From NCBI GenBank assembly GCA_964019155.1, contig OZ025243.1, positions 4,601,686-4,665,685 on the forward strand: a DNA stretch of 64,000 nucleotides, written 5' to 3'. The notes beneath the pieces were generated by a model that was not told the DNA's origin, made no database searches, and saw only the letters and a program-made list of their open reading frames with translations. This document shows positions 22,621 through 35,765 of this stretch, one piece after another (positions within the stretch are counted from its first letter, which is position 1; each line of letters begins with the position of its first letter). Source of the stretch: Osedax fenrisi (lineage: Eukaryota; Annelida; Polychaeta; Sabellida; Siboglinidae). The translations under genes were made by a program, and so were the position numbers.

Positions 22621-22664
22621 ACATGACTAATGATTCTGAGTATACTCAGAATCATTAGTCATGT
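22621..22664. repeat. Perfect 44-bp palindrome
   Basis: Arm acatgactaatgattctgag is followed by its exact reverse complement with no loop (22+22 nt). A direct echo of 'atgactaatg' immediately precedes it. Confidence 0.92.
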
Positions 22665-22696
22665 TTTTCGCTCCCAAAATATGATATTATCCTCTC

Positions 22697-22755
22697 TCTA
22701 TAGATATTACCTTACCAGGTCAAGCTTGCTCGGCAAATAAGGTAATATCTATAGA
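22697..22755. repeat. Inverted repeat with 18-bp perfect arms
   Basis: tctatagatattacctta (22697-22714) pairs with 22738-22755 around a 23-nt G+C-richer loop. It lies 33 nt after the preceding palindrome. Confidence 0.9.
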
Positions 22756-22825
22756 TATACTTGATAATAATTACTCGATTCATCTTATTCCACTCAGTTG
22801 AAATCGTTAATCATCACCTATAGAT

Positions 22826-23778
22826 GAAAGTCTCCGATTTCCGACACACTCCTAATACCGACCCCCCCTTCGTATCTCAGTAAATATAAGAGATATCAAA
22901 AAATTATATATACATGAACTGTTAGTAATTTAATAATAAATATGAATAAGTATTTTGTTTTTAAAAATATTTAATTCTACAATTGTTATTTGATAAAATG
23001 TAATATTCTGTTTTTACTTTTTAAATATTTGAATAATAACTTTTTTTAAATCATTGTAAATACTTTATTAATTACAAGAAAACTTAATTTTGTGCATAAT
23101 ATTGTAGATCAATAAAATATTTATAACTATCATCAAAATAATTTAATTTGATTAACTATTAACCAATATATCTTAATTATAGCTCATATGATTTTCCTAT
23201 TACTGACCCCCTAAATTACCGTAATACCGACCCCATGTGATTTATAATATCCAATAAAAATATATCCGTATTTTACTTTAAAATATATCGTAAGTTGTTT
23301 ATGTATAATTTATATAGATTTAGGATTCATGAGTCCAGTTGATTATAAACATACTGATTAATAAATAAATATTAAATAATAATTTATACTATTTTAATAT
23401 AATTACTATAAAGTTTTAATTTAAATTTAATATTACTATTAAAACATAAATTCAATAACAAATAAATTTCGTGCATGTTAAAATTAATTATATTTATGTA
23501 TATCTACTATTTTTATTGGATATTATAATACTACAATTAGGTATACCACGATTATGTTAGGGGGTCGGTAATATGAGAAGGGGGTCGGTATTAGGCACAT
23601 GTATCCGATTACCGACCCCCCTGCTTATTCTTGTAAATATAATCATATCAAAAATTTAAAATTGCCACATTATTCATTGCCATAATATTACCCTAATTAC
23701 AAAATTTCAAATAAATATATTTAATATTGAATAAGTTTTTACAAATAATCATTTAGGGGTCGGTAATCGGAGACTTCC
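22826..23778 (+). mobile_element. MITE-like TIR element, family A, full copy A1
   Basis: Left end GAAAGTCTCCGATTTCCGAC matches, as reverse complement, the right end GGAAGTCTCCGATTACCGAC. The terminal word (gggggtcggtaat / attaccgacccc) recurs inside near 22850, 23200-23235, 23560-23590 and 23610-23620. There is no transposase frame in 953 bp, so it is a non-autonomous DNA transposon of unassigned superfamily. It is nested in the LINE at 21530-24850. Confidence 0.85.
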
Positions 23779-25199
23779 TTTATTACATATATTACCTACA
23801 TATTTCATAGATCCCTTATATCATCTATTGTTCCACATTGACCAATATCCCTAGGGTTTATCAACTAGCTAGTATCATCCATATATAATACCTTATAAGG
23901 TATTAGATATAGTATACTATTATATTTCGTATATTCCCCCTCGTAGCACCAAAACTGCCGACTTATTTTATTATTAATGATATTCTAATATATATTGATA
24001 ATTAAGCCATATTCTATGCCATGCTTCTAGAATTATCCAGTGATTTTTATACTCTCCATCACAATATTCTTTCTCTTAGACTTAATGCAATTGGTATACA
24101 TTGTCAATTCTACAGTTGGTTTATGTCTTTTGTTTCATCTAGAACCTCTTAGGTAAAAATTAACACATCGTTGTATCATCATTATGTTAACACATGAGGT
24201 GTTCCATAAGGTTATTTTCTTTTCCCTATATTGTTCATTATTTATATTCGTCCTATAAAATCAATTTTTAGTAAATATATAATATTTACATTCATCTTTA
24301 TGCCGACTATTCAAGTGACTTTGATCTAATTCAAATGTATATGTTTATTCTACTTTTAATATATTGATCTCGCTGACTGGTGCTCTGATAAATACCTTTA
24401 AATATGACTACAACTGGTACTATCATACTCTCTAATGACCAAGTTCTCATCTATAAATCAGCCTCATTTTCTACTATATCTTCCTACATATTAATCTATA
24501 ACTACTCTTAGTTTCAATATCACGTATCACCTAAAATACTCTCCAAACATTAATAGTATGATATGTATTTCCAACTATTTTCTATATAATATATAATATC
24601 TCGTTATAAAATTACCTATGTCATGAGTAAATGTGTTATTCACACGCTAGTATTCAGTAGACTTATATTCTGATATTAAGTAATTTTAAGTATGTAATTT
24701 ACCTTTACATCTATGACTAAATCCGAGCATACTTAACGTCGTGCTATACGTATATCATATAAACTAAACCATTCCTCAATATTTTCTATATCATTTTTAA
24801 TGCGAAAACTAGACTGGCTTAAGTTTAGATATGTATGTATAAATGTAAACACATATGTATATGTAATCTATAGATTATAATCTATTACGCATACGGCTAT
24901 ATACCTTATATTTCTAGAATGTCTAGCTAATCTATTATTCAGAGTTCAGACACACCTAGTCGGAAATGCCACGTCATGAAAATAGCACAACGTTTAATAT
25001 ATTCGACCTAATCTGAATTAGCTATCACTGGTGTAATATATATATATATATCACATATGGGTTATACATTATATTTATCTAATAATAAAATAAGGTTAAA
25101 TATACAATGCTTATTTATCAATTGTAATATTTTAAAATTTTAAATTATAATTGATAAATAATCGAAATATGATATTCCAATATATATATATGCAATGTA

Positions 25200-25300
25200 T
25201 ATTTACATGTATGCTATATTACTATACTATACTATTATACTATACTATACTACTATATTATACTACTATACTATACTACTATACTATACTACTTAATCCA
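25200..25300. repeat. (ACTAT)-type microsatellite
   Basis: A run of 'actatactat', 'actactat' and 'tactatatt' variants lies around 25214-25295. No coding meaning. Confidence 0.7.
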
Positions 25301-25636
25301 TTCAGCTACACGTATATGTATACTATACACACTATTTACTAGATAATTGTTATCATTAATGTACATATTAATGTTCATCAATCATATAGCGCAGTATAAT
25401 TCATCACATTCGATTATTAAATTAATAACTATATATATATATATATATATATATGTATAATTATAATCATTTATATGAATATTTTCTTATATAAAATATG
25501 CTCTACGCTATATACAATTAAATCGTTTGAAAGCAACTCTCGATTTGTGTTTCTGTAGGTCGCCCTTAAGTAAGTGTACACTATGACATCATATATGACA
25601 TATATGACATCACCACACCACATAACAACAACTCAC

Positions 25637-25814
25637 CTATGGAGTAGATTCCGACCAGATCGAAACCGGTGACCGGCGCAAGGATCACGATTGTGATGTT
25701 GAACGTGGCGTTCCTAGCGGTGACGTCAGAGGTATGTATACAATAGACACGGTGACTCATCAACACCGTCAATAGTAACAATAGCGCTATTATCACGTGG
25801 GCTAACGGCGTCAT
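25637..25814 (-). CDS. Receptor N-terminal cassette 2, first exon (signal peptide)
   Basis: From the ATG at 25814: MTPLAHVIIALLLLLTVLM is a signal peptide, then NATFNITIVILAPVTGFDLV and GIYSI, with phase-1 donor ATAG|GTGAGT. Joining to 16279-16449 gives 'GIYSIGGMLSLIYEDI', which parallels 'EYHIGKLAKHIVPIAIEDI' of cassette 1. The two-exon cassette is 349 nt, cassette 1 is 295 nt, and both leave phase 1. It could be the start of an alternative isoform or a remnant of a tandem gene. Confidence 0.85.
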
Positions 25815-25927
25815 CGTTGAGGTGGCTTCTGATCATATCATATGCGGTTCTGTTATGTAATACGACATAGATTATTGCTATACACATGATATATTATTAT
25901 ACTATAGTATATACTATATGTATATAG

Positions 25928-25971
<44 letters not shown>

Positions 25972-26395
25972 TATGTTATTTATTTATTTTTCTATTATAA
26001 TTATTAATTTCATTTATTTATATTATTATTTCACGCGATAGGGCATATTATATTTAAGCATTTATGTGACAATATAAATAAATCGTCATCACCATAATAA
26101 TAAGTAGGATAAAGTTCCATATAAAGAATACATAATCATAATCATTCGTGTAGTATGGTTAATATTAAATAGTGAAGTGAAATATTCATATATATATATA
26201 TATACAATATTATCATATATGATATATATATACTACAGATATTATATTTATATATATATGTGTGTGTCAATTTATATTATAAATTAGGTGCGCATATATT
26301 TGCGCACAATATATTGTGTACTATTTATTTAATATAACATGTAAATTATTAAATATATTAATTTCTTTTATGTTATGTAACCTATACATTAAGTA

Positions 26396-26458
<63 letters not shown>

Positions 26459-28914
26459 ATATAAATAATAACTCTAACCATTTAATGTAGTATACTATGC
26501 ATAGGAAGATGTTGATGTAGCGTATACCACTAACTAACTGCACCACTGACTGTCTAACTAACTGCACCACTGCCCTATTGATAAAGGTCACACATAACGA
26601 ACACGCATGTTGCCGTACACACACGTGTGTAAGTAACGCATTAAACTCACGCATGCGCTGTCAACACTACACGCACATGCGCAATACCACCCGTCGTGTC
26701 AATATTGACCATTGGGGTCGTAGCGCATTGGTCGGAGTCGATTGATTACGCACACCTTGTCCGCGCGGTGTTATTGTTATGTTGATATGACAACGCTATC
26801 TCCGTTATCCCTATTTTATATACCTCCAAATGAACATCATATAATGTAACGCTTATTTATTACTAAATTTAGCCTTAATTTGCCTTAATTAAGGCATCGG
26901 TCGTATGTAGATTTTAAATATAAATACACCGTTTTAACATTGTTTGTATATATTTCTGGTTATATTCGTAAGCCCCCGTAATTCTTGAACTATATATATA
27001 GTTACATATATATATAATATCATGTTATAGCCTACTATAGTAGGTTTAATTTAATCGGCCCATGTAATCAATTATTTATTTATTATGAGCATATATCATA
27101 TTTTCCGTGATCTGTGATCTCGATCACCATCGTAATCTTTTTTACCCTCGATCAAATTTCTGACGATCACGATTCTTTATTCATGGCCACCGATACTTAT
27201 CGATAACATCAAGATCACTTTTAATAATAAAATGACTATAGTTTATTTGTATATTTGTATTTAATTAATTATTACTTTAATAAGTAATAATACGTACAGT
27301 TTACACTATCGTACACTGTACGTCGTACACATATAAGTTCACTTATAATTTGCATTATTATTTGATATCTTCTTCTATAATATATATTATTTATTATTTC
27401 CTTAATTATATTTTCTAATATAATTATATTTCGCTCTCTATGTGTATTAATATAGTGTACTATACATAAAGTATATTAATATATATTAATAATATATGGT
27501 ATACCATTTTTAATCTATTAAGTATATACTAACCAGTATTAGTTATTTTATAAATTATATATCATTTTTTATATTTTGCATGTACATTCATGTGTAGAAT
27601 TTTTGCAGAATATAATATCAAATGTATAATAAATATAAGTTTGTAAATTTAAAAGGCAATTAGTGTATAAAAACATATACAGCGTATAATGTACAATATA
27701 AGTCGTACTATATAATATATACATTATAGGTATACCTATATATATACCATATGTGTGATATTTAAAGTTTGCTGCTTTTATATTTCATGAAATATAGCTT
27801 TATTCATAAAACTAGTATATTATTACGAAAATAAGTATCTCGAAATTAGTATTTATTATTCATGGAAATTAATATATAATAATTAGTCAATTATTTACAC
27901 AAATATCGCGTTACATACCTATACATGCGACTGTTCGCGTAACTAAACAGCCTCGCGGGTACAATCTCTAATTGATTGATAACAGGACGGTCGGTATGTC
28001 CGCAGACCGGATATTAGCTATTGACCTGCGCCCGCCTACCTAATTAGTGAACCACTATCGCAACGTGTACACAGGTATACATCGACGTGTTTTTACAGCG
28101 ACGTGTGTTACCTTATCGATAGGCGATATATATATATATATATTCTTATACACTAACGGTGTTATGCTCAATATATCTTCCATGATAAATAACTAGTATT
28201 ATAACTGTGATTATTACTGTATTATAAATTATTATATAATAACCACGATTTATTTCTTATAGAAATTGATAATTAATATACAAGGAATTAATATATTCAT
28301 GCAATATATCGCTATAGCATATCGCAATATCATAATGGAATAAGGATTTGTATATCACATATAATAAATATTCTATCGCTTAATAAAAACTAGGAATTAA
28401 TAAACTATGAATAGAATTGTCTTTATATGTGATATGAAAATACTTATTTCATTATGTTATTGGAAATGATTTCTAATGATTGCTAATTATTTCTAGAATA
28501 TACGGTTTAATTTAAAATGATACATATATATATAAACATTTAAATTATTCATTATATTTGTGTCCACCATTACATTAAATATTCATATTTATATATACAG
28601 TAAAAACCGTTTATATCGATATTGCATTTAACGACATTTAACGACATATAACCTTAAACGACATTTTTCAGATGTATTAATTAAATATATTTATATGTAT
28701 ACATATATACATAATGAATAATTTAAATGTATATATAGATGACAAATTCACTATTAATTTTATATTTATAGAATCGGTTAATGTTGATAGTAAACTTTCT
28801 ATTATTTAAACTTTATACGTGATAGGTTTTTAATAAGTATCATATTCTATCCTCACTCTTGTCCCCTATGTATAATTATAAATAATCAAAGGTGTAATTA
28901 CTTACTAATTTACT
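25815..28914. other. Upstream region of cassette 2: AT-rich with two G+C-richer islands
   Basis: Islands at 26560-26800 and 27900-28120 have much higher G+C and CpG content than the surroundings, and neither holds a convincing coding frame. On the minus strand the second ends with ATAG|GTATGT near 27913, which could be a donor of a non-coding first exon. 28590-28680 starts CAGTAAAAACCG with repeated 'acgacat', resembling one end of a pogo/Tigger-like transposon; no partner end was found. Confidence 0.35.
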
Positions 28915-30870
28915 TAGTCCCTTGCCCTGTTGATCGTAGGGGGACATTACTTGACTACAACACGCATACCCTTCTCCATTTTTTCCGGTTGTGAGCATCA
29001 TCGAGGACCTCTTTTTGAATCATGACAGACTATTTACAAATATTACTATTCCAATTTTTCCGATGTTGTCCTCTTCTTCTCTTCGCTCTTAGTGATCCTT
29101 GTAGGATAGTTTTGTTTAGAGAATCATATCTCATCACATATCCGAAATAGCTCATTTTTTCCGCTAAATCATCGTTAGAATATATTCTACCGTATATATC
29201 ATACTGAGAACATAAAATAAATTTTTATAGCATATATGTTCTATTTTTCCCACAATTTCTTATATCGTGTTGTATACAAATAAATTTGTTTTATGTTCTC
29301 AGTATGATATACCAAGGATATGTCTGTATGATTTTGTCTCAAAAGCAATTATTATTCTTTCTAGGTCTTCTGCCAATGTCCATATTTCGCATCCGTACAA
29401 AATAATCGAGAGGACTAGTGATTTATAGAGGAGTATTTTTGTATGTATGGAGATTTTATTACTTTTCCATGTAATCTTTAATATTATTATTACCGATGTA
29501 GCAGTGGCCATTCTTATCTCAGAATGTCTACCTATTTTTAGATCATCTTCTATTTCCAAGCATTGCTTTTTAATCCATTTTTCCTTTGTGTCTTTCATAG
29601 ATTTTCTTAATATAGTGTTTACATCCTATATTTTATTTCATTTTCTTTTAACCATCTTCTCTCATCACATAAATCTAGTAGATCATCTGTTATCCATACA
29701 TTTTTTTCTTCCTCACTTTCCCTATTGTTATATATGCTGCATTCGTCATCATTATAAGATACGTCTGTAGATTGATTACTTATATCATTTTTGGCCAATT
29801 TTTCTTTTATCTCTTTTTGAAATTTTGCTTTTACTTCAAATTTTAGTAGCTTATCCAATTCATATCTTATCCTAGAACATTTTCCTTTTTTGCTACGCTT
29901 CAATTTTATTTTTAGGTTACATATTACTAAATCATGGTAACTGTATATATCGGCTACTGGGTATGTTCTTGTTGATGCTTTATTTATACTTGATTTAAAT
30001 TGTCGCGGTGTTAATATAAAATCAATTTGGTTATGCATTTTATCATCTGGAGAATGCCATGTACTTTTCCTAGAATTTTTTTGAGGATGAAGAGTATTAG
30101 CCAATACGATTTTATGTTTCTGTGCAAATTCTAGTAATCTGAAACCTCTCTCATTTGTCTTTCCTAACCATATCTTCCTGTGGCATTTGACCATGCATCA
30201 TACGTATCTCCTCCTACTTTTGCATTCCAGTCTCCTTAAATTATTATAAAATCTTTCTTTTATATCGTTATTAAAGTTTTCTCTATTAGTTCATAGAACT
30301 CTTCCACTGTTTCATCATCGTAACTGTTTGTTGGAGCATAAACCTGAACTATACTAAGATTCATTGGTGATGCTGATATTCATAGTAATATTATTCTGCT
30401 CGATATTTTTTAATATCCATCACTGATTTTACCAATTATTTCATTACTATGAAGGCGACTCCGTGTTCATGTTTGGTCTCATTCCCGCTGTACCATAGTG
30501 TGTTAACACCCTCTGTCATAACTTCTCCTTAGCCTAACCATCTGACTTCTGATAACTCAATAATGTACCATGTATACTTTCTTAGTTCACATTCTAATTC
30601 TATTATTTTACCACACTGCTGTAGTATGCGTACATTCTATGTACCTATAGTTGTAACTTCCTTTAATAATTGCTTTTGTTTTATTCCAGTATCCAATTTA
30701 CCACTGTTATCCTGGACATTGTCAATAACTAGCGCGGTCGTTATTATTCCGGGACTCGGCCGATCCGGCATATTGTTTTGTGTTGTTGTCATTTCATTAG
30801 GCTAATTAAGTGTACAGCGTATAAGTTATACAGTGTAAGCTATACAGCGGTTACCAGGGTTTGGCGCGTG
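28915..30870 (-). pseudogene. RTE-like LINE with endonuclease, RT core deleted
   Basis: Reading minus strand 5' to 3': an apurinic-endonuclease N-terminus in broken frames (IIELECELRKYTW..., NTLWYSGNETKHEHGVAF, 30650-30420), then an open 191-codon stretch 29619-30194 with NERGFRLLEFAQKHKIVLAN, KSTWHSPDD, NQIDFIL and YHDLVICNLKIKLK, then KEKWIKKQCLEIEDDLKIG. It then jumps to the C-terminal ISIHTKILLYKSLV.SIILYGCEIWTL (29299-29598). The catalytic RT palm is absent, so this is an internal deletion. Family order and motifs are those of RTE/BovB-like elements. Confidence 0.8.
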
Positions 30871-32012
30871 GAGCCGTTATGTAAGAGTTGAGTGACATTA
30901 TAGTTATTTAACATTATTTTACTATTATTGTAATTAAGCCCCATATATGTATAAATAATCTCACCATTATATATAATACATATAGTTTATATTATACTAT
31001 ATTAACGAATAAAATCGTATGTATACATTATAAACTTACAAACTTATAAAACATATATGTTTTATAAGTGCTAATATATAAATAACGTAAATAAATAATT
31101 ACGAAAATAGGTTTTTGTAATAACGTGGGTTATGTGGGTAGCATTTTCTATTGCGTTTTTAAATATGTACTATAATATATATATATAGATATAGTTAAAT
31201 AATAATATAAATAAAAACTATTTTTTATTGCCATTTGAAAATCGAAAATACTAAGTTACAAGGGAACTATATTTCGATAACTATATTCAGTATGAAATCA
31301 TTACAGCGAAGAGGTGAGTAAGTTCGTTATTTATACTGAATTTAACAAACACATTATTATCTGAATTACATGATGCGTGTTATATTTTAATGTATATAGA
31401 ACAACGTTAACACTGAGCATGTCTCGATCGCGTGACTAACACGTAATAACATGTAGTAATTAAGTGTGATGTTTGTAGAATGGTCGACTTCCTGGTCGAA
31501 TTTAATTTAAAAATACATGTATGTGTTCTAATTATACTAGATTTGTATTTTATATAACCTTATAAATCCTATATAATTTTTAATCTAGTAAAGGTGCAAG
31601 ATGTATGACAATATAATTCTCAGAACAACTTCCTCCGAAATAATTCTTCGAAATCGTACGCTACTTTATGATGGTATTTATTACGAATACATACAAGTAC
31701 ATATTAATAATAAATAGATTGGTTCATCGTGAGTAAACGAGAGTAAACCCATATAGGTATAGAATTTATTCTAAACTTATCAATAGAGCTATTCATCAAC
31801 AAAAGGAAATGGAAACTACCAATGAAATAACATAACGTAATACACGTATACAGTTAATTACATTTATAGTAAATTAAAAATACAGGAAACTTTTAATATA
31901 AATTTTAAAATTGTAAATATTAAAATAGATATAAAAACGAATATATATATATAATCTTATACACACATAATTACAATATACTCCATATTGTATAAATACG
32001 TTGACTTTACAA
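30871..32012. other. AT-rich sequence, no gene recognised
   Basis: A short ATG frame at 31292-31312 ends at a textbook donor (GAG|GTGAGTAAG). It is far too short to call an exon. The rest is A+T-rich with no repeat recognised. Confidence 0.4.
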
Positions 32013-32923
32013 TGTAGGGGAAAGTAACCTAATACGGACACTTTAACAATAAATGGTCTTAAATTTTTATGACTCATTATTTGTATTCAAAAATTACAAT
32101 ATATCAATATAATATGATCATAGATATTATTGTAATTTTAAAATTGTATTTAATCTTTTAATTCCATAGATAACGGGGGTGTCCGTATTCGGTACCCATG
32201 TCCGAATACAGACACACTGTGTTATAATATGGACACCCTATATAACATTATATAAACTATATATTATTGATGAATCAATCAGACAAATTACAATTACGTT
32301 ATTTATAATTAATTTTATAACAAATATATTGTAATTTAATTAGTTAATAATTTATTTATTTTTATTATTTTTTAATTAATAATACAATTTAAGTATCTAA
32401 ATAATAATTTTTTTAGAATTAGCTTTATTGGTGTTATTAATATTATTAAGCATGCGATTTTTATGAAAATCAGAATTGTTCATACGCTGCGCGCTGATTG
32501 GTTATATGGTGTCCGTATTAAGACATTTAGAGTGTCCGTATTAGGAACTTATTTGACCTCTAGTTATATGTTTATAACTTAATGAAATTTGATAAAAAAT
32601 ATAGAAATTAAAAATACAATTTTTAGAATACTTTATTTTTTAATAATATAGTATTATATTTTATATCGATACATTTGTATAATATTGAGAAGGTTTTAAG
32701 TTGATATTTTTTTTCATAAATTTAAAAACGTAATAAAATAATCAGTTTATTGGATATATCAGAAATATTTTGAATAATAAAAAAATAAAAAATACTTTTT
32801 AGTCTATTTTTATAATTATGAATATTTTATTCATTAAACATTTTTTTGTAGGATTTATGGTTTCTGAGATACCGAGAGTATCCGTATTCGGGCACTGTCC
32901 GTATTCGGTTACTTTCCACTACA
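32013..32923 (+). mobile_element. MITE-like TIR element, family B, full copy B1
   Basis: The left end TGTAGGGGAAAGTAACCTAA and the right end read in reverse TGTAGTGGAAAGTAACCGAA form TIRs. The following word 'tacggaca' recurs internally as gtgtccgtatt near 32176, 32200, 32505, 32530 and 32875. There is no coding capacity in 911 bp. The layout parallels family A. Confidence 0.83.
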
Positions 32924-33270
32924 CTGTACTGTAAAGTTTAGATTGTAAAGTGTACACTGTACAGTGTTTATCTTTAATATAGCTCATTACGCAATGTTAC
33001 AATATTTTATAATATACTATATTCCATAATTATGTTTAAATTAATTATAATTAATCAAACGATTTTCCTATATTATAGTAAATAATATCATATAGTATTA
33101 ACATGTTACTTTTTTCTAAATATATGGGTATTATTTTTATTATGTTTTAGATTATTATCTATTTCACTTTTATTGATTAATTGATTAAATTATATATTAA
33201 TATAAAATATTTTAGATTATATATTATTCTTATATATATTTGTGAGTATTTTATATATATAAACACGTAT

Positions 33271-33985
33271 AGGGGAATTCTACAATTAGTGAATCCCATT
33301 AGTATCTCAGTAACTATAGGATATATCAAAACATTATATATACATAAAATATTTCTAATGTAATAGTGAATATGAATATTCAATACTAATATTAGTATTT
33401 TGTATTGAGTATAAAATCCTTAAAATACAATCCTACAATGTTATTTGATAAAATGTAATATTCTGGATATACTCTTTTTAAATCATTGTAAATATTTTAT
33501 TAATATATATTTAATATATTTATTAATACATAATAAAATGTAATAATATGCACAATATTTTAAATATTATAAAAATTATGCAAATAATTTAATTTGAATA
33601 AGTATTAAACTATGATATCTTAATTATAGCAACCCATATGATTTTACGACCCATAAATTACCGAAATACAGGCGATTTACAATTATAAAATATTAATATT
33701 TAATCAAAATAGATCCGTTTTTAGACCAGTTTTTAATTTTTATCATTTTGATAGTAATAACAGCACTATATAATGCGTCTTTAAAATATAATAACTTACT
33801 ATATATATAGTTATATTCATAATTATTTAATTTAAAATTTAATATAAAAATATAAAGTTTAAATATAAATATAATATTAAACTTAATTAAATAATAAATA
33901 AATTGAGTGCGCTTTTTAATTCATTAAATATGTATTATATTATTTATGTCTGTTATTTTGATTGGATATTATAATTTTTTTTAAA
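33271..33985 (+). mobile_element. Family A MITE-like element, left and middle part (copy A3)
   Basis: It aligns with 22866-23540: 'agtatctcagtaa.tata..atatatcaaaa.attatatatacat', 'gattttacgaccc.taaattaccg.aata' and 'attggatattataat'. The terminal motif is strongly diverged and the right end is not recognisable. Confidence 0.6.
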
Positions 33986-34986
33986 TACAATAAAGTTAAA
34001 TTACATTATAAACAAATAATTTTAAAATAGAGCTACCAATACAAACTAATTAATTATTATATATTTGTTATTAATACAATATAAATATTGTCAATAATTT
34101 TATTAATTTTCTTTGACGATAAGATCTTACATTTTTTTAAACAAATTATGAACGATTTGAATAAGTTAAATAACCATTCTTTTAGCTCTTTTAAATTGTT
34201 CGTATTGTATAGACATTTTTTTATCTTTGTAGCCTTTCTTTATTTTATTATTATTATATATCATATTATAACTACAAATGTGTATTTAACATCGTATCAA
34301 CATATGCACCCAAGACACTCACATAAACTACTATATGTTATTTAATACATATTTAGGTATTCTATTATCGTATCACAGCCTGTGATGATCTATAGGCCCA
34401 AATGAATGAAACACGTTTCCCTTAGATCTTCGCGTAATAACTAACTAGTTTTAAACTTAATTACTTGGATATAACTTATTTTAAACTAAGCTAACAACTT
34501 ATTTAAAATAATAATAATAATAATAAAAATAATAATAATACTAACATGTACATATTGGTGACATTAAAATTACTTCGTACATATTTCATAATATTGTATA
34601 CATATTAATATTGTTAGTAAACGTAAGTTATTGTAATAATCTGTACTTTTACTACTACATATAAATATAATCTCATAGAGTGTTAATTAAGTTTCAAAAC
34701 TATTTGTTATTATCTTATTTGTGCACTAATACACTATAAGCTGCTTTATTCGCTGATTGATTTAATTATATAAATTATCATAATAATATGTAGGTAATAT
34801 GTAATATAAAATATCATATACTACATTAAAATATAATAAAACCATATTATTTTTGCACATTTATTTACACTTATTCATTTACAATCCTATTTATTATAAT
34901 GTCACATATGATTATATTTATTATATGTATTATAACTAAGTTATTTAATTATGACTAATTATAATAAATAATGACGCAATAAATTT
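33986..34986. other. AT-rich intergenic sequence
   Basis: An (AAT)n run lies at 34509-34545. The short open frame at 34088-34345 is very T-rich with no family signal and is not called. The 3' UTR of the 35-46 kb gene would fall just right of centre here. Confidence 0.4.
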
Positions 34987-35062
34987 TCAAATTCTATCAC
35001 CTTCGCCACCATCTCTTTTATTTTCAATTTCGTTACTTTCCTCTATTAATTTATTCATTTCT
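34987..35062 (-). CDS. Last exon of unknown secreted/membrane gene
   Basis: Acceptor TTTACAG; entered in phase 2 and reads EMNKLIEESNEIENKRDGG, EGDRI, stop. It is charged and probably cytoplasmic or coiled. Both phase and open frame agree with 35901-36060. Confidence 0.65.
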
Positions 35063-35308
35063 CTGTAAATATTTAAAAACATGAAATATATATATATTTA
35101 TATATATATACATATATATGTGTTTAACAGAATGTAATATGTATTATATTAGTATACTGTGAAATTAGTGCATGCATGATGTAGCATACATATTATAACT
35201 ATAACTTATTAAAGGTAAAACATGCTTAAGTTAAGTTACAAGATATTTAATAACTTCATCTATCAATTATAATAATAATATCATATATATGTAATATGTA
35301 CATTTATA

Positions 35309-35356
<48 letters not shown>

Positions 35357-35678
35357 CGTGTATTAGGATTTTAAGCTATATATTTTGTAGGGAATAATAT
35401 CTTCAGTTTAGATAAATGCTTATTAACTTTAATAACTTTAAAACTAAAGTAGTTATACGTTATAACTATACATAGTACTATAGTACTATTATATTAAATA
35501 GTATACTATTTTAAACTATAGTAGTACACCAACTACTTTATATACTATTATATATACTCTTAATAGTTTATTATTGGTACTAATTATGTACCAATCATTA
35601 AACTGTATATTATAACATTATATTTAAAACCTATATATAAGATTTTATTATTAAATGGACATATGTTATTAAAAACAC

Positions 35679-35765
<87 letters not shown>

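Larger units (their letters stand above)
21530..24850 (+). mobile_element. Degenerate L2/CR1-like LINE, interrupted by MITE A1
   Basis: Plus-strand pieces in order are endonuclease-like 'FTIVNILIYSPPSSSLNLN' (21690-21750) and 'DLVLYLSYSNY...ISDIILFDL' (21890-21980), then after the insertion 'AMLLELSSDFYTLHHNILSL' (24010-24090), 'IGIHCQFYSWFMSF' and 'GVP.GY' (24200). Many stops are present. The 22826-23778 segment is a TIR element inserted into it. Confidence 0.6.

Noticed and set aside
29447..29770. Plus-strand 107-codon frame
   Set aside because: It is antisense to the RTE-like LINE.
31292..31312. Tiny plus-strand first exon (seven codons then GTGAGTAAG)
   Set aside because: The donor is excellent, but the exon is too short and no partner exon was found.
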